A stretch of 64,000 nt of DNA from Larix kaempferi (Eukaryota > Streptophyta > Pinopsida > Pinales > Pinaceae), in the NCBI GenBank assembly GCA_027924585.1, contig BSBM01000608.1, positions 7,628,501 to 7,692,500 on the forward strand, given 5' to 3'. Both the position numbers and the translations under genes were made by a program. This document shows positions 1 through 12,800 of this stretch, piece after piece. Under the pieces are notes generated by a model. The model was given only the letters and a program-made list of their open reading frames with translations. It ran no database searches and was not told where the DNA came from. Within the stretch, counting starts at the first letter, position 1. Each line of letters opens with the position of its first letter.

Positions 1-764
1 AATACAGAGACAAACATTATCACTATTTACATATAGTCTTAGGAAAGTCTTGAAAAAGAAAATAGGAAACTCTTTCATAAAAATTTTCTTTGTTGATGAA
101 CATTGAAAACCATTTGACAGCTCCAAGTTGTCAAGCAATTAATAGCCTACATAGATTTTAAGTGATACTAACTACCAGATGTAAAATTCTGATGTAAAAT
201 TCTGACTATTACGAGGATTGGCCCAATAAGTGTTAGAAGAGTCTTCTCTATCAATCCTGGGAAATAGATGATTTTTAGCAATGGTATGATTTTTGGAAAA
301 TATGCACTCAATAATTCACAGAGTAGGGAGTTTTTCTTTAACTGTTCCATTGTACCTAAATCTCATGCAGAGAAGGTTTCTTCATACACAACGTGGTAAA
401 ATTTTACTAAATATATAGTTGTATCCAATATTTTTACTGCAATATTGAAAAAAAATTCAAAATAACCATGTCCCCCTGCAGCAATGAACTTACTATAAAG
501 TCAATATAAAACATCTACTTCATATTTGTTTTACTTCAGCATTTCAATCAACATCATATCATATAGAGATAATTAGAAGACATACCACAAGCAGATCCTT
601 CCTATCAATGCTTGCATCCATGGAAGCCCTCAATCCAAGGACAACCCGCAACACAACTAAACAATGAGGTACGTAGGTTGTTCAAGCAATTCAAAGATTC
701 CACAATATTTTTTTTCAAAAATTCAATGAACCCACAATTCTTAGTCAATATTCACAAAATCCTA
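1..764. other. AT-rich DNA, no supported gene
   Basis: Short open frames only, none with a recognisable domain or a convincing codon pattern. On the minus strand a 13-codon exon-like piece followed by a GTATGT donor lies near 580-625. It could belong to the gene remnant to the right, but nothing confirms it. Confidence 0.5.
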
Positions 765-1735
765 AAGGAAAATCATCACTTTCTCCTCAACGCCATATTT
801 TGCTGCTATATCAATATGGTGGTAGCCCTCCTGCATTGGACAATTGTCAAATACATCAATTAGAATTCAGAAACGTGGCTAAAGTTTCCTTTTGTTGTTG
901 TGCTGGTTTGATTGTAATTTTTATGGAAGCTGTCACTAATGTTTTGTAAGTTCTTACGAATCCTTCGTGCATTCTCAGATTGATTCTTGAAATAATGCTT
1001 ATAAGACGATATGCTAAATTCAAATATGAGATGAAGGTCTACCATTTTATAGCAAGAAAGAACCATGAGGTTTTATATGAAATGAATGTATAAACAACAT
1101 TACCTTGAGTTGGTCCTGAATATTGTCTAGTTTATATTCCTGTAAATTATTGAATTTTGAGTTCAATAAGCCTGACATAGTTGAAATAAAACTATCAATG
1201 TGGATTGTAGTTAATTACCTCTTGTTGGGTCGCCTCTCTAAGCTGAGAAATAAGGGCAGCAATTGTCTTTTCATTAAATTCCATCTATTCGATGCATTCC
1301 AACATGACAGTTTCTTCTTGAATTAGTTCATAAGATAACTGTAGCGACTGCATAATGTCCACAGACCCTTTTGATAAAAAAATTGAAGAATTTGTAATGA
1401 ATATAAATACCAACGAAGATCACTAAAATTACTATACAACATATTCCAATCTAAAATTGCATCAAGACAAAACGTGGTACTCAACATCATGGTATAAATG
1501 ACTAGACATAAATGAGATAGAGAAATGACATTTCATAACTAAAATATGCAATTAACTGCAAAAATAATTGAAATTAACTGACCTTTAAATCAATCTGGAT
1601 TCAACATCAGAACATATGATAAGGTTGAAGCATGAGTCAACGTTCACTTTCCTCTTCTCTTCATAACCATTCATAGGACGAAATCCTTCTTCAATCTTTT
1701 GATGGATGAGAGAAGATACACCATAGCATGAAGTG
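765..1735 (-). pseudogene. Remnant of a multi-exon gene (coiled coil, ankyrin-like)
   Basis: I do not recognise the gene. Four minus-strand blocks look like exons. Block a runs from about 1735 to 1583 and ends at a GTCAGT donor. Block b (1367-1219) has a CAAAAG acceptor and GTAATT donor and encodes a charged helix around SYELIQEETVMLE. Block c (1139-1104, 36 bp) has a TTACAG acceptor and GTAATG donor and reads EYKLDNIQDQLK. Block d (997-860) starts after an ATAAG acceptor and reads HYFKNQSENARR onward. Blocks b, c and d join in one phase, which is unlikely by chance. Block a ends in TAA and block b holds an in-frame TAG, so the gene is broken. At 830-765, DIAAKYGVEEKV resembles one ankyrin repeat and is followed by a stop. 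Low expectation of function. Confidence 0.35.
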
Positions 1736-3655
1736 TATTTAATATATAGTGAAGTTGTTGGTTAAAAGAGTAATAGTAAAACCTAAACTAAAGAGGACAT
1801 CACAAAAATACTCTGGAAAAAGGCATATATTATAAAAACCAGGTTATATATAATAGGAAGGTTAATATATCCTTTTTAATATGAACAATATAGGAGTATG
1901 ACTAAGTCATGGTTTTAACTATTATAGTAAAACCCCAATAATGAAGTTGGGTAGTCAAATAAAACCAATAGTATACATTCAAATAGAAAGAGATAGTATT
2001 CTAAGGCCTAAATGTCATTGATAGCTTTAACTAGTTAGTATTCAAAAGTGAATAGATATTGCAGGTCGAGGGTTTCAACCTCATAAACATAGAATATTTA
2101 TTTTGGGATCTAGGGTAGATCGAGCCAATTATGGCTGAGAATCCCCTCTTGAAATAACTAATTCATTGCATTCAGAAATAAAGGGTTGGAGTTACTAATG
2201 AGAGAAATCATAAATAGACTATTGACCAATAGTTCTTGATCATTGAACTCTATTTCATCAAAATATGCTTCTGCACAGAGCGAAGGTACATGTAGTAGAC
2301 TCGCTCAGTTAGAGTTGGAAAAAAAAAAGTATAACTTTACTAACAACAAATAAACTTGGCAGTGAGGGTTTTTGAACCAGGCTTCTACCTTGGGATATAT
2401 TTTAAAAACCCTTTGAATACCTTTTATAATCCCAAATGGAAATTAAGATAATATAATATACAAATACGCGCTAATAGACCATTGAATCCATCCAGTATGC
2501 ATGCATACGCTTTTAAATATGGGAGCCAAAAATAAGATTTCAGTCATTAAACTGTTACCCGACCCATTTAAAAATATCCCAACAAAAAGAGGTCAAATTT
2601 GTCAGGGCATTTAGCCTCAACCCAATGGGATCAATTTATTCATATACATAATTACATTTCATTCCATACTTAACCCAGTAACCAGTTCCAACCTATTATT
2701 GTTTAACTAAACCCTACGAAAACTATGCATCCAAGAGGCAAAGATATTTATCCGTCTAAGGGAACCAGCCGAGGATCTTTAAAAGCAAAGCATACCTGGA
2801 GGTTTCATGCAAGTGACTAGATATACATCTTGATGAGCTAACCCGGAAATTTTATGGCAATGTACATGAAAACAAATAGAAGAAGGGTAAATTGAACAAA
2901 TGTTGGAGGCCATTGAAACTCTTCATTCAAGGATAAATAAATGTATAGATATCTGTATATAAAAGTGCCTCACCTTTAAAATTTGCACAGAACATGGGAA
3001 ATTACCATAAGATACAGTCATAAACTTCCAGGATGGTCCCTTCATAAATTAGACCCCCTACATAAAAGTTGAAAGCGTAAGTAAGTTTGTAATAATCGAG
3101 AGAGTTCAAAAAAGGGGGCTACCAAATACAGAATAGAGCACACAATCGAGTTATACCCTCACTATGGAACACTTGAGAAATATGTTGCTGAGCTTGTATG
3201 ATAGAGTGCCATGGCATGAATTTCTAATAGGCTTCTCCAAGATTGTTCACAGTTTAACATAGCTCACCATGCCCGAAGGCCCTCGCAGAAAAGAGCTCAT
3301 CCTAAAAAAACCTGGGAACTGAAATGGTAAACGAATTGAGGTAAGGAAGACTTCAATCCATGTTCTTTCATAAATCGAGATAAATTAAATGGCTTGTGTA
3401 CTATAGCCCTGAGTTGGCTATGTATATAGCCATGTGTCCATGGTAATTATGAGACCCTCGAACCTGACAAATAAACTTACACGGCATCCACAATAATGTA
3501 CCTATCACTATGAAATCAAGTAATTAAGATTATAATAAATATAAAAAAAATGTAAAAATACATTGAAAATCTTTTAACAAATTTAATAATAATTTGTAAA
3601 GGCATCAAAATTACACCTTATGAATATGACTCAGTAATAGTCTACTAAAAATAAA
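1736..3655. other. AT-rich non-coding DNA
   Basis: No open frame with a recognisable domain on either strand and no tRNA-like fold noticed. I see nothing further to annotate. Confidence 0.5.
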
Positions 3656-3671
3656 CTTGGGAAGGTGTCAT
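3656..3671. repeat. Target-site duplication of LINE A (left copy)
   Basis: CTTGGGAAGGTGTCAT here and CTTGGGAAGGAGTCAT at 7624-7639 match at 15 of 16 positions. They lie directly outside the LINE poly(A) end (left, seen as poly-T) and its truncated 5' end (right). This is the expected product of target-primed reverse transcription and fixes both ends of LINE A. Confidence 0.85.
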
Positions 3672-6600
3672 TTTTTTTTCACAAGAAAAAGACTATACTT
3701 TATTAAAAGTATAAGAAGTACAGATAGTGCATATGTCTAACAATACATACATTAGTAAAATTACCCATTACCCATAACCGAATCTATTCCAAGATTCCAA
3801 CGACAGTGGAAAAAACAAAGGAAACCAGGATATGACCATCCTCCAAGAAAGTATAAGAACAAACCCATCGGTTCAAAGAGATCCATAGGAGACAGTATAT
3901 AAGAAAAATAAAAATACAGTCGGTAAGAGACTAACTAAAATAACTTAAAATTACATCAAACAAGTTTCCAAAAGCCCTTCGAGGGATTGTGATAACCCTC
4001 AAACATTTCATAGTAGATCCTATCAGCCATCACATCCAGTCCAAGACGTGACAAATGATCAGCCATCGTGTTGTGCTCCCTGAAAATATGGACAATTGGA
4101 GTCGATGGGAAATTTTGAAGAAGTAACCATGTTTGGTCCAGCTATGAAGATAGGCCAAGAGAATTGATAGGCACATTTGTGTTTTCCCAATCAACAATGA
4201 GCAATGAATCTCCAGCAATTTGATCAAGATGTATTTTGGCTAAAACAGAAAAATGAAGAGCAAGCCATAAAGCCATCAGTTCACCCTTCGAGTTTGTCCC
4301 ATCACCACCATGCATCCATAGGTTGATTACATCCCCATTATAGATCACAATTGATACACCAACGCCACAATGGCCAGTCGAGTGCATAGAAGCCCCATCA
4401 AAACTGGCCCTATTGCTCAGTCCAAGGAGATTAGATGGTCTTTGTGAACGATCTTTAATCACCGGGGACACAATCAGAGTGCATCCATATTCCATGAAAA
4501 GTTTCTGAACCTCACAAGCCACCTTACTAACCAACATAAATTTATTTTCAAATATACATAGGTTCCTCGATTTCCATATGATCCAAGCTAATATGCATGC
4601 TTTCATGATTAACTGCTTGTTTTGTGTATATATACTATGGAACCAATTTTGGATGGTCAAGACATTTTCAAATTTGATTTTTTGAAATGGATAGTCCAGA
4701 AAATTGCAAACCTGAAGGGTGAAAGGGCATAATACAAATAGATGTAGAAGAGATTCCGGAGCATTTAAACACAGAGGGCATACCCCTAGGCCTTGTATGC
4801 CTCGTTTCTGGAGATTACTCCAAATCAAAATTTTCTCCTCCATTAATAACCAAATGAATATTCTGATCCGGGGAGGAATGTCCCATCTCTATACCTGAGA
4901 ATGCCACCAGCGATCATCTTCATACGTTTGAGAGCATAGAGCCAAATATACCAATTTCGCAAATACGGATCAATTTTCAGAATTCCACGACCATAAGAGC
5001 TGATCCGATTCTTGATTTAGCCTGATATTTGACATGTAAAGATCGCCAATGTAAGCTTCCCACTCTAATGCCATATCTCCGGAGAGTCCCAGCTGAATCG
5101 AGCCAATCCATTTGTTAAAGGAAGAGGAGGTGTTGTTCATTAACAGTATGTGATATAAGTTGAAATATCCACGGCTATCTATATGATGCAGCAAAAATCG
5201 TGACAGTTTAAAGATTTTTGGGCCGGCTATAATGGGGTCAAGCCCAATGATTATGTTTCGGCCATCTCCAGGCTTCCAAGCGATCCATTCAGCAATAACA
5301 GGAAATGAATCGGGGAACCCCGACCATATATTAGAAACCCTGTTCTTCGATTTGTTCCCTCGGCAGATCCAGTTAACAGTGGAGAGCTTCCCAAAGTATT
5401 TGTCCTTAAGTATAGAACCCGAGAGGAAATCCACAACCAATGCACGCCAAAAGCATTTTTCTCGAAGCGCAGTAGAAAATTTGAAATTTTTTTTAGGGCC
5501 CATCCTCCTTGAGAGTATGGTCGTGCTAGAGATTTCCAGTCAACCAGATGTATCCTCTTATGACCAGTTTCGGACCAAATGAACTGGTGGACCAATTGTC
5601 TAATCTTCTGCAAGATTTATTTGGGGATTTTTCAAAGAGATAACCAATACACACCTATATTCTGAAGAACTGACTTAGCCAGAATCAACCGACCACCACT
5701 GGAAAGCCATCGACCCTGCCAATTCCTAATGCAATTTTAAAAAAATTTGACCATCCAATGCCAATCATGAATTATGTAATCATTCAGCTTTAAGAAATAG
5801 ACCAGGTAGTATGTTCCATCAATTAATTTAACAACGGGGAGTTTAATGCAGTTGGTAATATCACTTAAAATTGATGCCTTCAAGTTGTGTTCCAGAATTT
5901 TTGATTTATTTTCTTTGATCAACACACCAGAGGCCAAGCATAATTTGTGTAATAGCATCCATATCTGACGCCATTCTACGGCATCTGCGATACCAAATAT
6001 CATAACATCATCTACAAAGAAAGAGTGAGTTATTGTGTGATGAGAGGATACGTGTATGCCTGAAAACAACCAGTTTTCTTTTGCCTTATGAATCATCAAA
6101 CTAAGACCCTCGATCACTATCAAAAATAAAAGTGGACAGAGGGGGAACCCTTGACGTAAGCCATGAGAGCATTTGATAAAATCAGTTGGACAACCATTAA
6201 TCAGTGCAGAATAATTGACAGAAGTTATACAAGCAAATATCCACTGGATGGCATCCCATGGAATTCCTAATTGATCCAGCGCTAAACGGAGGTATGTCCA
6301 GTTTACATTATCATATTCCCTCGTCAGATCCAGCTGCATTATAAGACCCTGAATATTCTTTGATTTTATACTGTGCAACGCCGATCGCATCCAGGATCTG
6401 TCTATTGTCCAAAAAACCATACTGGTCCAATGAAAGTCCCCTAGATAGAATAGGTTTCAGTCTATTGGCAATGATCTTTGATATTACCTTGTACACCACG
6501 TTGCATAATGATATAGGGTGGAAGTCCATATATGATGAAAGGTTTGAGCTCTTAGGTATAAGTGTCAGAAAAGTAACATTGATAGCTCCATCAATCATCC

Positions 6601-7623
6601 CCAGAGATTTGGATTCTTCAACCATATCGAGTATGTCATGACCCATAATGTCAAAAAATTCCAGGAAGAGTTCCGTGGGCCAGCCATCTGGGCCCGGACT
6701 CTTGTCTTTTGCAAACTCTTTAAGTACTAAATGAATCTCCTGAAGAGTGTCAGGAAGCATTATATCCATCCCTTCTTGATCAGTGAATATACGAGGGTAT
6801 TCTTTTATAATATCAATCTGTTCAATAATTGTAGATTTGCTAGGATCCCTATAGTATTCTTTGAAATGAGTAGTAGCTTCCCTTTGCAAGCCCTCAAGAT
6901 CTGAAATCGGATCACCATTATAGTCCTTCAATTCCCATATTGTGTTGTAGATGCGACGACTGTTTGCAAAGCGTTGAAACAATTTGGTGTTTTTGTCACC
7001 CAATTTCACCCAAACCGCCCTGCTTTTCAGTATTCAAGAAGCCTCAACAATATTTTTAAGCACTAGTCTTTTCTCCTCCAATTCCAAAATCAATTTTCGA
7101 GCCCCATCTGATAAGGGACCACTGCACAAAGATTCATTTAGAGTGCTTAGTTGTGAATCAATGGTTGCAACCTGCTCATGTTCATATTTCTTCCTGGCAC
7201 TACACCATTTTTTTACCACCATCTTTAATTGCTGCAATTTCAATAATAAACACTTAGCCATAGAAGGAGCATCCAAATAATTATTTTTAACCCACTCAGA
7301 TCGGACAAGGCTACAGAAGTTCTCAATCTGTAGGAGAGAATGATTGAATTTAAATGGGTAAGGAATTTTTGCAGCTCCCAAATCCACCTCCATCATTATT
7401 GGTTGATGATCCGAGAGGGAGGATAGCACTGACCAAGATCTATAGTTATGCCAAGATTGGGATAGATTATCAGATAATAGGAACCTATCCAGTCTTTTTG
7501 ATATGCTATGATCTCCCAACCGGCCATTGCACCACGTAGGCCCCAGAGGAACCGGTAGGATATCGACCAAACCTTGTTCATCAAAAAGATCTTGAAAAAA
7601 ATAACACAAAGGGTCCATAAGAT
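3672..7623 (-). mobile_element. LINE A, 5'-truncated L1-type retrotransposon
   Basis: A non-LTR retrotransposon of about 3.95 kb on the minus strand. Its 3' end is the poly-T run at 3671-3679, which follows a small terminal hairpin. The 5' end stops inside the endonuclease domain at the target-site duplication (7624-7639). Domain order along the minus strand is C-terminal endonuclease, reverse transcriptase, zinc-finger (zf-RVT) and RNase H, as in plant L1 elements. ORF1 and most of the endonuclease were lost at insertion. The last ~48 bp of its 5' end recur in the second duplication copy (35212-35260), so LINE A was present before the duplication. Confidence 0.9.
3965..7623 (-). pseudogene. 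LINE A ORF2 (endonuclease C-term, RT, zf-RVT, RNase H)
   Basis: The broken ORF2 polyprotein would nick DNA and copy the LINE RNA. Endonuclease tail (7623-7034): the SDHQPI motif. Reverse transcriptase (7009-5737): KSPGPDGWPTELF, then LDLTREYDNVNW, LRQGFPLCPLLF and the catalytic FVDD box. The frame changes between 7034 and 7009 and again near 6400. A thumb/connection region runs from 5613 to 4970. The zinc-finger part near 4780 (CPLCLNAPESLLHLF) precedes an RNase H domain with FDGAS, NSKGELMALW and GDSLL. An in-frame TAG at 4142-4144 splits the RNase H from its end, which carries the REHN and AD signature near 4090-4060. At least three frame changes plus stops make it non-functional. Alternative assignments are unlikely. 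Confidence 0.88.
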
Positions 7624-7639
7624 CTTGGGAAGGAGTCAT

Positions 7640-9233
7640 ATAATACAACGATATGTGCGGGTCATATAATGATTTATCATGGTTTCATGCACAAAGAATG
7701 GTATGAAGAAACATTGTATTAGGATTCAACAATAAAGTTCTTAAGATATATTTCCCTTAAATGTTAGTCATTAAATGTATGAGGTCACCTAGGGGACCAA
7801 TTAATATCTTAATCCTCAAACACACAATATGATTATAATAATAATAATAAGTATCTTTAAATTTTATAAAAAGAAATGACAGCGTGTAGTTTGGGTAGGT
7901 ATGTAGAAGTGTCAAATGCATTAAGGATTACCCATCAACATAAGTACCATGTGTAAAAAAAAAAATGTGCCAATTTATTCAAAAGAAAATAAATGACAAT
8001 TAAATGAGAAGGGAGTTCATTACTCAATATTTTAATAAGCATTAAACAAATTTGTGTAATCAAAATTATCTATCTAAGAGGGAGAAGAAAACCTTTATGT
8101 AAACTCTTCCGCATGTAATCGATGTATATGATTTAGTCTACACATTTTATATAAAAAGCATAGGTATATATAATCCATTTGTGTCCATACTAGAACATAA
8201 AAAAAAATTGCTTAGAGAATGAGTGATGTTACAATCATGAAAACATCATCAGAGTTGTGTCCATACTAGAATATAAAAAAAAATTACTTAGAGAATGAGT
8301 GATGTTATAATCATAAAAACATCATCAATTATTTATGAAATAGAGTAATAAAGTAATAAGTATTATAAAACAAAAATTATGTAAATTAATTAAATATTTA
8401 TCATAATCATAAAAAAATTAGTAGCTCTAAATCAAATGGAAAAATTACAAAGTATTTTTATCATATTTTTTTAAAATAAAAAATTCTTAACATATTTTTT
8501 AATATCTAACGTGTTCTTCTAAAAAATAAGTTTATACTAAATATTTCAAATTTATAAGAAAAAAAATGCATCAATCCTTAAGCTTTCTACAAATAGTGAA
8601 CAGAAATATGATGTGAATCAATATAATGATAATATGTGAAACATTAATGTCATGTTATATTGTCTTAGTAGGTTTGAAACATCATCATTTATACTTTTAT
8701 AGAAATTGTTTTGCTTGGTTTTTTCCTAAATGAAAATGAGATGTAAAAATCATGAAATGCTTTCATTATATTTCAATTAATATACATTTCAACATAATGA
8801 AATATAAGATTTTTTCCCTAAACATTTATGTACTTTTAAAATGTTAGTTATGTAATATGAAAAATTGGATCTTATATGCTAAATATATATCTTAAAAATG
8901 CAAATGTACAAGTTTTAGAACTCAATAGACCATCTTTAGATGACAAATTAAAAAAAATGTATTGCAAGTTTAGGATGTTAGAAGAACTCTCAATGAGATT
9001 TCTAAACTTATATATCTAGTAGATTTAAATAAAAAACAACCCTAATTTGAAACTAATAGACATTTTTTCAAGTGGAATTATTCATAAAATTTCTCATTAA
9101 TAATCAAAATAAGTTTAATATGCATTGTAAGGTCCAATCATGTCTTATTTTCCATTAACCTCATCATCTGAGCTATCAACAGATGACATTTGCTTCGGGA
9201 TAGGTTGGTCTTCATGTAAACATTGAAAGGCTC
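7640..9233. other. AT-rich non-coding DNA inside the duplication
   Basis: Very AT-rich, without supported coding. It contains a 76-bp tandem duplication at 8181-8332. The same DNA is at 35276-36861 in copy 2. Confidence 0.55.
8181..8332. repeat. 76-bp tandem duplication
   Basis: Two near-identical units start with GTGTCCATACTAGAA at 8181 and 8257. The pair also exists in duplication copy 2 (starts 35811 and 35887), so the tandem pair predates the large duplication. Confidence 0.85.
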
Positions 9234-9818
9234 TTATTGATCTAGGATTACTCTCAATAACAAATGACTTTGAGCATTTTGTAGGATTAAAGCATAAAAT
9301 ATTTCCTCACGTTGGTTAGGGAAAACATATGGTTCATCTATTTGCTCAGACCTAGTATGGTTGATGATGCAAATTTCATTCTCATGCATATATGTTGTTG
9401 GATGATTTCCAACCACAATATTTTTTAACCACCTAGCATTAAATAGTACCACCTTGAAGGATCTAAAGTTAAGCTCTAATATATCGTCAACTAATCCATA
9501 GCATCACAACGTGTCTATTTTTATATTTCCATCATGAACATGTGACTGAAAATATACTGTAAAATATGCAGCAATGCCACAGTCAAATGTTTGTCGATTT
9601 TCATCTACCTTTCAAACACAGTAATGGTGACCCTTGCACCACGTCCCCTTGTAATGTGTCACCTTATTCTCTTTTGGTCCCTTTAGAATGTCCAATGCAT
9701 ATGTAGTAACCCTTTCATCATTATCTCTACATGCCCTTGCTACTATATCCCTAAAATATTTTAAACTAATAGCTGGAGGCCAATCCCTTTTTTTAAAAAA
9801 TGGCTTTGGATGCTGCAA
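9234..9818 (-). pseudogene. CACTA-type transposon fragment (DUF4216-like)
   Basis: On the minus strand the frame at 9452-9234 reads VVLFNARWLKNIVVG-like sequence, then PYVFPNQREEIFYA. This is the pattern of DUF4216, a domain found at the C-terminal end of plant CACTA (En/Spm) TNP2-type transposases: an FKVVLFxxxW core, then a P(F/Y)xxxxQxxxxFY box. Upstream, the stretch 9610-9453 reads an IAAYFTVYF-like and LVDDILELNF-like sequence in the same reading frame, broken by a TAG. A 68-codon frame at 9818-9612 precedes it. No terminal CACTA repeats or catalytic domain are visible. It is a decayed fragment, duplicated at 36862-37440. The family call rests on pattern recognition only. Confidence 0.55.
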
Positions 9819-12800
9819 CTATTTCTTTAGGGCCAAAGGCATGGTATTCTTCAACAAAACACCATACCAAGGAAATGAAACACCTACATACTTCTCAAAA
9901 TCACCTAATGCAATCAACATCCTCAATCATAGTCCAATGATACACTCAGGATGCCATGTGTGTTTAGTGCAGAAAACCTCCTTAGCCATAGATGTGTAGA
10001 ATATGCCCTTAGGGCCCGAGGTAGAGACCTTAGAAGAATAAATATTATTTACAAAAATCAAGGAGATAACATTAGAAATAAAATTCATTTCTAGAGATGC
10101 CAATAATCATAGTTGTATCTCTCATTGCATTAGAGTTGAGGGATCCCAATGAGAGCTCATGTCACTTAACAGAGGTTCAGGACCAAGGTTTAGGTTTCTT
10201 CCACTGACCATGTTAAATAACTAAAGGCCCCAAGACCTCGATACAAAGATCAATGGATACCTTTTCGAAGTCATGCATGCTTCTTTGATGCATTTTCCAT
10301 GGCTCTAGATTCCTCAATGGTTTATTTAGGGCCAAAGGCATAGTATTATTCTCTATAGAATTATTGTTGAGGTCCTAAGACAACTACATACCTATCAAAA
10401 CCAAATAATGATGTTAATATCCTTAATCATATTACAATGACACCCTTAAGAGGGCATGTGTGGTTGGTTGAGGTGATATTTCTAGCTTGGATTGCTATAA
10501 TATTCCTTTAGGGCCAGAGGTTCAAGTATCCTCCCTTAACCATGTCCAAGGACCCAAGGCCCCAATACATGGAAGACGTGGATACATAGTGGCATCGATA
10601 TCCATGCAAGGTCGTGCATGGTTCTCTAGGAATTTTTCATCACTCTAGATACCCCAATTGTTTCTTTCAGGATAAAGACAAGGTTGTTTTCCATAAAAAA
10701 TCATTCCCAAGGCCCCTAGACATGTAGATACTACTAAAAACCACATAGTGGAAATGAAATAATCAATCATAGGCCAATAATACCCTCAAGAGGCCATCCA
10801 CTTTCAGTGGAGGCAATATTCTTATCCTTATATGGATAGAAGAATCATTTTGAGCTTGATATTAAGGTCGCCTCCACTAACCATGTGTAAGGAACCAAGG
10901 CCAAAAGACTTATATACATAGTGCCATATATAACCCTCTAAAGTAATAAATGGTGCTTTTAGGTAGTGTTCATGGATCTAGATGCCTCAACGATTTCTTT
11001 AAGGCCCAAAACATGGTATTTTTCCATGGAACATAATTCCCAAGGGATTAAGACATGTACATACTACTCCACACCACACAATGGTAACAACATCCTCAAT
11101 CATAAGCAAACTATACAAATTAGGAGGTTGTGTGTGGTTGGTGGAGGCAAACTTCTTACCCCTAGATGGTTACAAGATTCCTTAGGCGAAAAGGTTCAGG
11201 TATCCTCCACTAACCATGTCGAAGGCCCCAAGGCCACAAGACTTGGATACATTGTACAATGGATACCCTTATGAATTCATGCATGGTGCTTTGAGGAAGT
11301 ATAATTCATCGATGATACAAGGAGGCCATGTTTGGTTGGTGGAGGAAACCTTCTTAGCCTTGGATGGATAAACTATTTATTTAAGCCCCAAGGTTCAAAT
11401 TTCTTCTAGTGACCATGTCCAAAAACTCAAGTCCCTAAGACCTAGATACAAAGCTCAGTGGATACCCTTGCAAATTCATGCATGGTGCTTTGAGGAATTG
11501 CTTAGGGCTCTAGATTCCTTAGTGGTCTATTTAGGTCCAAAGGCATGGTATTCTTCTCTATAGCATCATTCCTGAGGTCCTAAGACACCTACATACTTCT
11601 CAAAATCACATAATGGTGTTAATATCCTCAATCATATGACAATCATACCCTCAAGAGGTCAGGTGTGGTTGGTTGAGGTGATCTTCTTAGCCTTGGATGG
11701 CTATAAGATTCCTTTATGACTAGAGGTTCAAGTCTCATCCCTTGACCATGTCCAAGGCCTAAAGAAATGGATACATAGTGGCATGGATATCCATGCAAGG
11801 TCATGCATGGTGCTCTAGGCATTGTTCATCACTCTAGATGCCCCAATTGTTTCTTTAAGGGCAAAGGCATGGTTGTTTTCCCTGTAACATCATTACCAAG
11901 GCCCCGAGACATGTAGATTCTACTCAAAACCGCCTAATGGCAATGACATAATCAATCATAGGCCAATTATACCCTCAAGAGGCCATGTGTTTTTAGTGGA
12001 GGCCATCTTCTTAGCCTTAAATGGATGGAATAATCATTTAGAGCTCGAGATTGAGGTCTCCTCCACTGACCATGTGTAAGGCCCCAAGGCCACAATACAT
12101 AGATACATAGTTTCATAGATACCCCTCTGAAGTAATCAATGTTGCTTTTAGGTCGTATTCATGGATCTAGATGCGCTAATTATTTCTTTAGGGCCAAAAA
12201 CATGGTCTTCTTCCATGGAACATAATTCCCAAGGGATTAAGACATGTGCATGCTAATTAACACCAACTAGCTATAACAACATCCTCAATCATAGGCCAAT
12301 TATACAATTAGGAGGTTGTGTATGGTTGGTGGAAGCAAACTTCTTACCCCTAGATAGTTACAACCTTCCTTTAGGGGCGAAGGTTAAGGTATCCTCCACT
12401 AACCATGTCGAAGGCCATAAGGTAACAAGACTTAGGTATATAGTACAATGGATATCCCTACGAACTCATGATGGTGATTTGAGGCATTATAATTCATGGA
12501 TTTGGAGGATTGAACGATTTAATTAGGGATAAGGACATGGTATTCTTCCCTAGAAAATCACTCTCAAGGCCTCAAGACATGTACATACTACTCAAAACCA
12601 CATAATGACACCAACATCCTCAATCATATGCAAATGATACTCTCAAGAGGCCATGTGTTGTTGGTGGAGGAAACCTTGTTAGCCCTGAATGGCTAGAATA
12701 TTCCTTTAGTGGTCGATATTTAGGTCTCCTCCATTGATCTTATTTAAGGCTAAAAGGCCATAAGAACTAGATACATAGTGTCTCGATGGATTTGGATTCC

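Noticed and set aside
765-832. Possible aldo-keto reductase fragment (GYHHIDIAAKYGVEE)
   Set aside because: The spacing HIDIAAKYGVEEKVMIFL followed by DFVNID fits an ankyrin repeat better than the GYRHIDTA signature, and no other reductase motif is nearby.
5232-5582. 116-codon plus-strand frame over LINE A
   Set aside because: Shadow of the LINE ORF2 on the opposite strand.
9688-12526. Plus-strand open frames of 66-103 codons
   Set aside because: They lie in the satellite array, repeat from monomer to monomer and carry no domain; they are by-products of the repeat.
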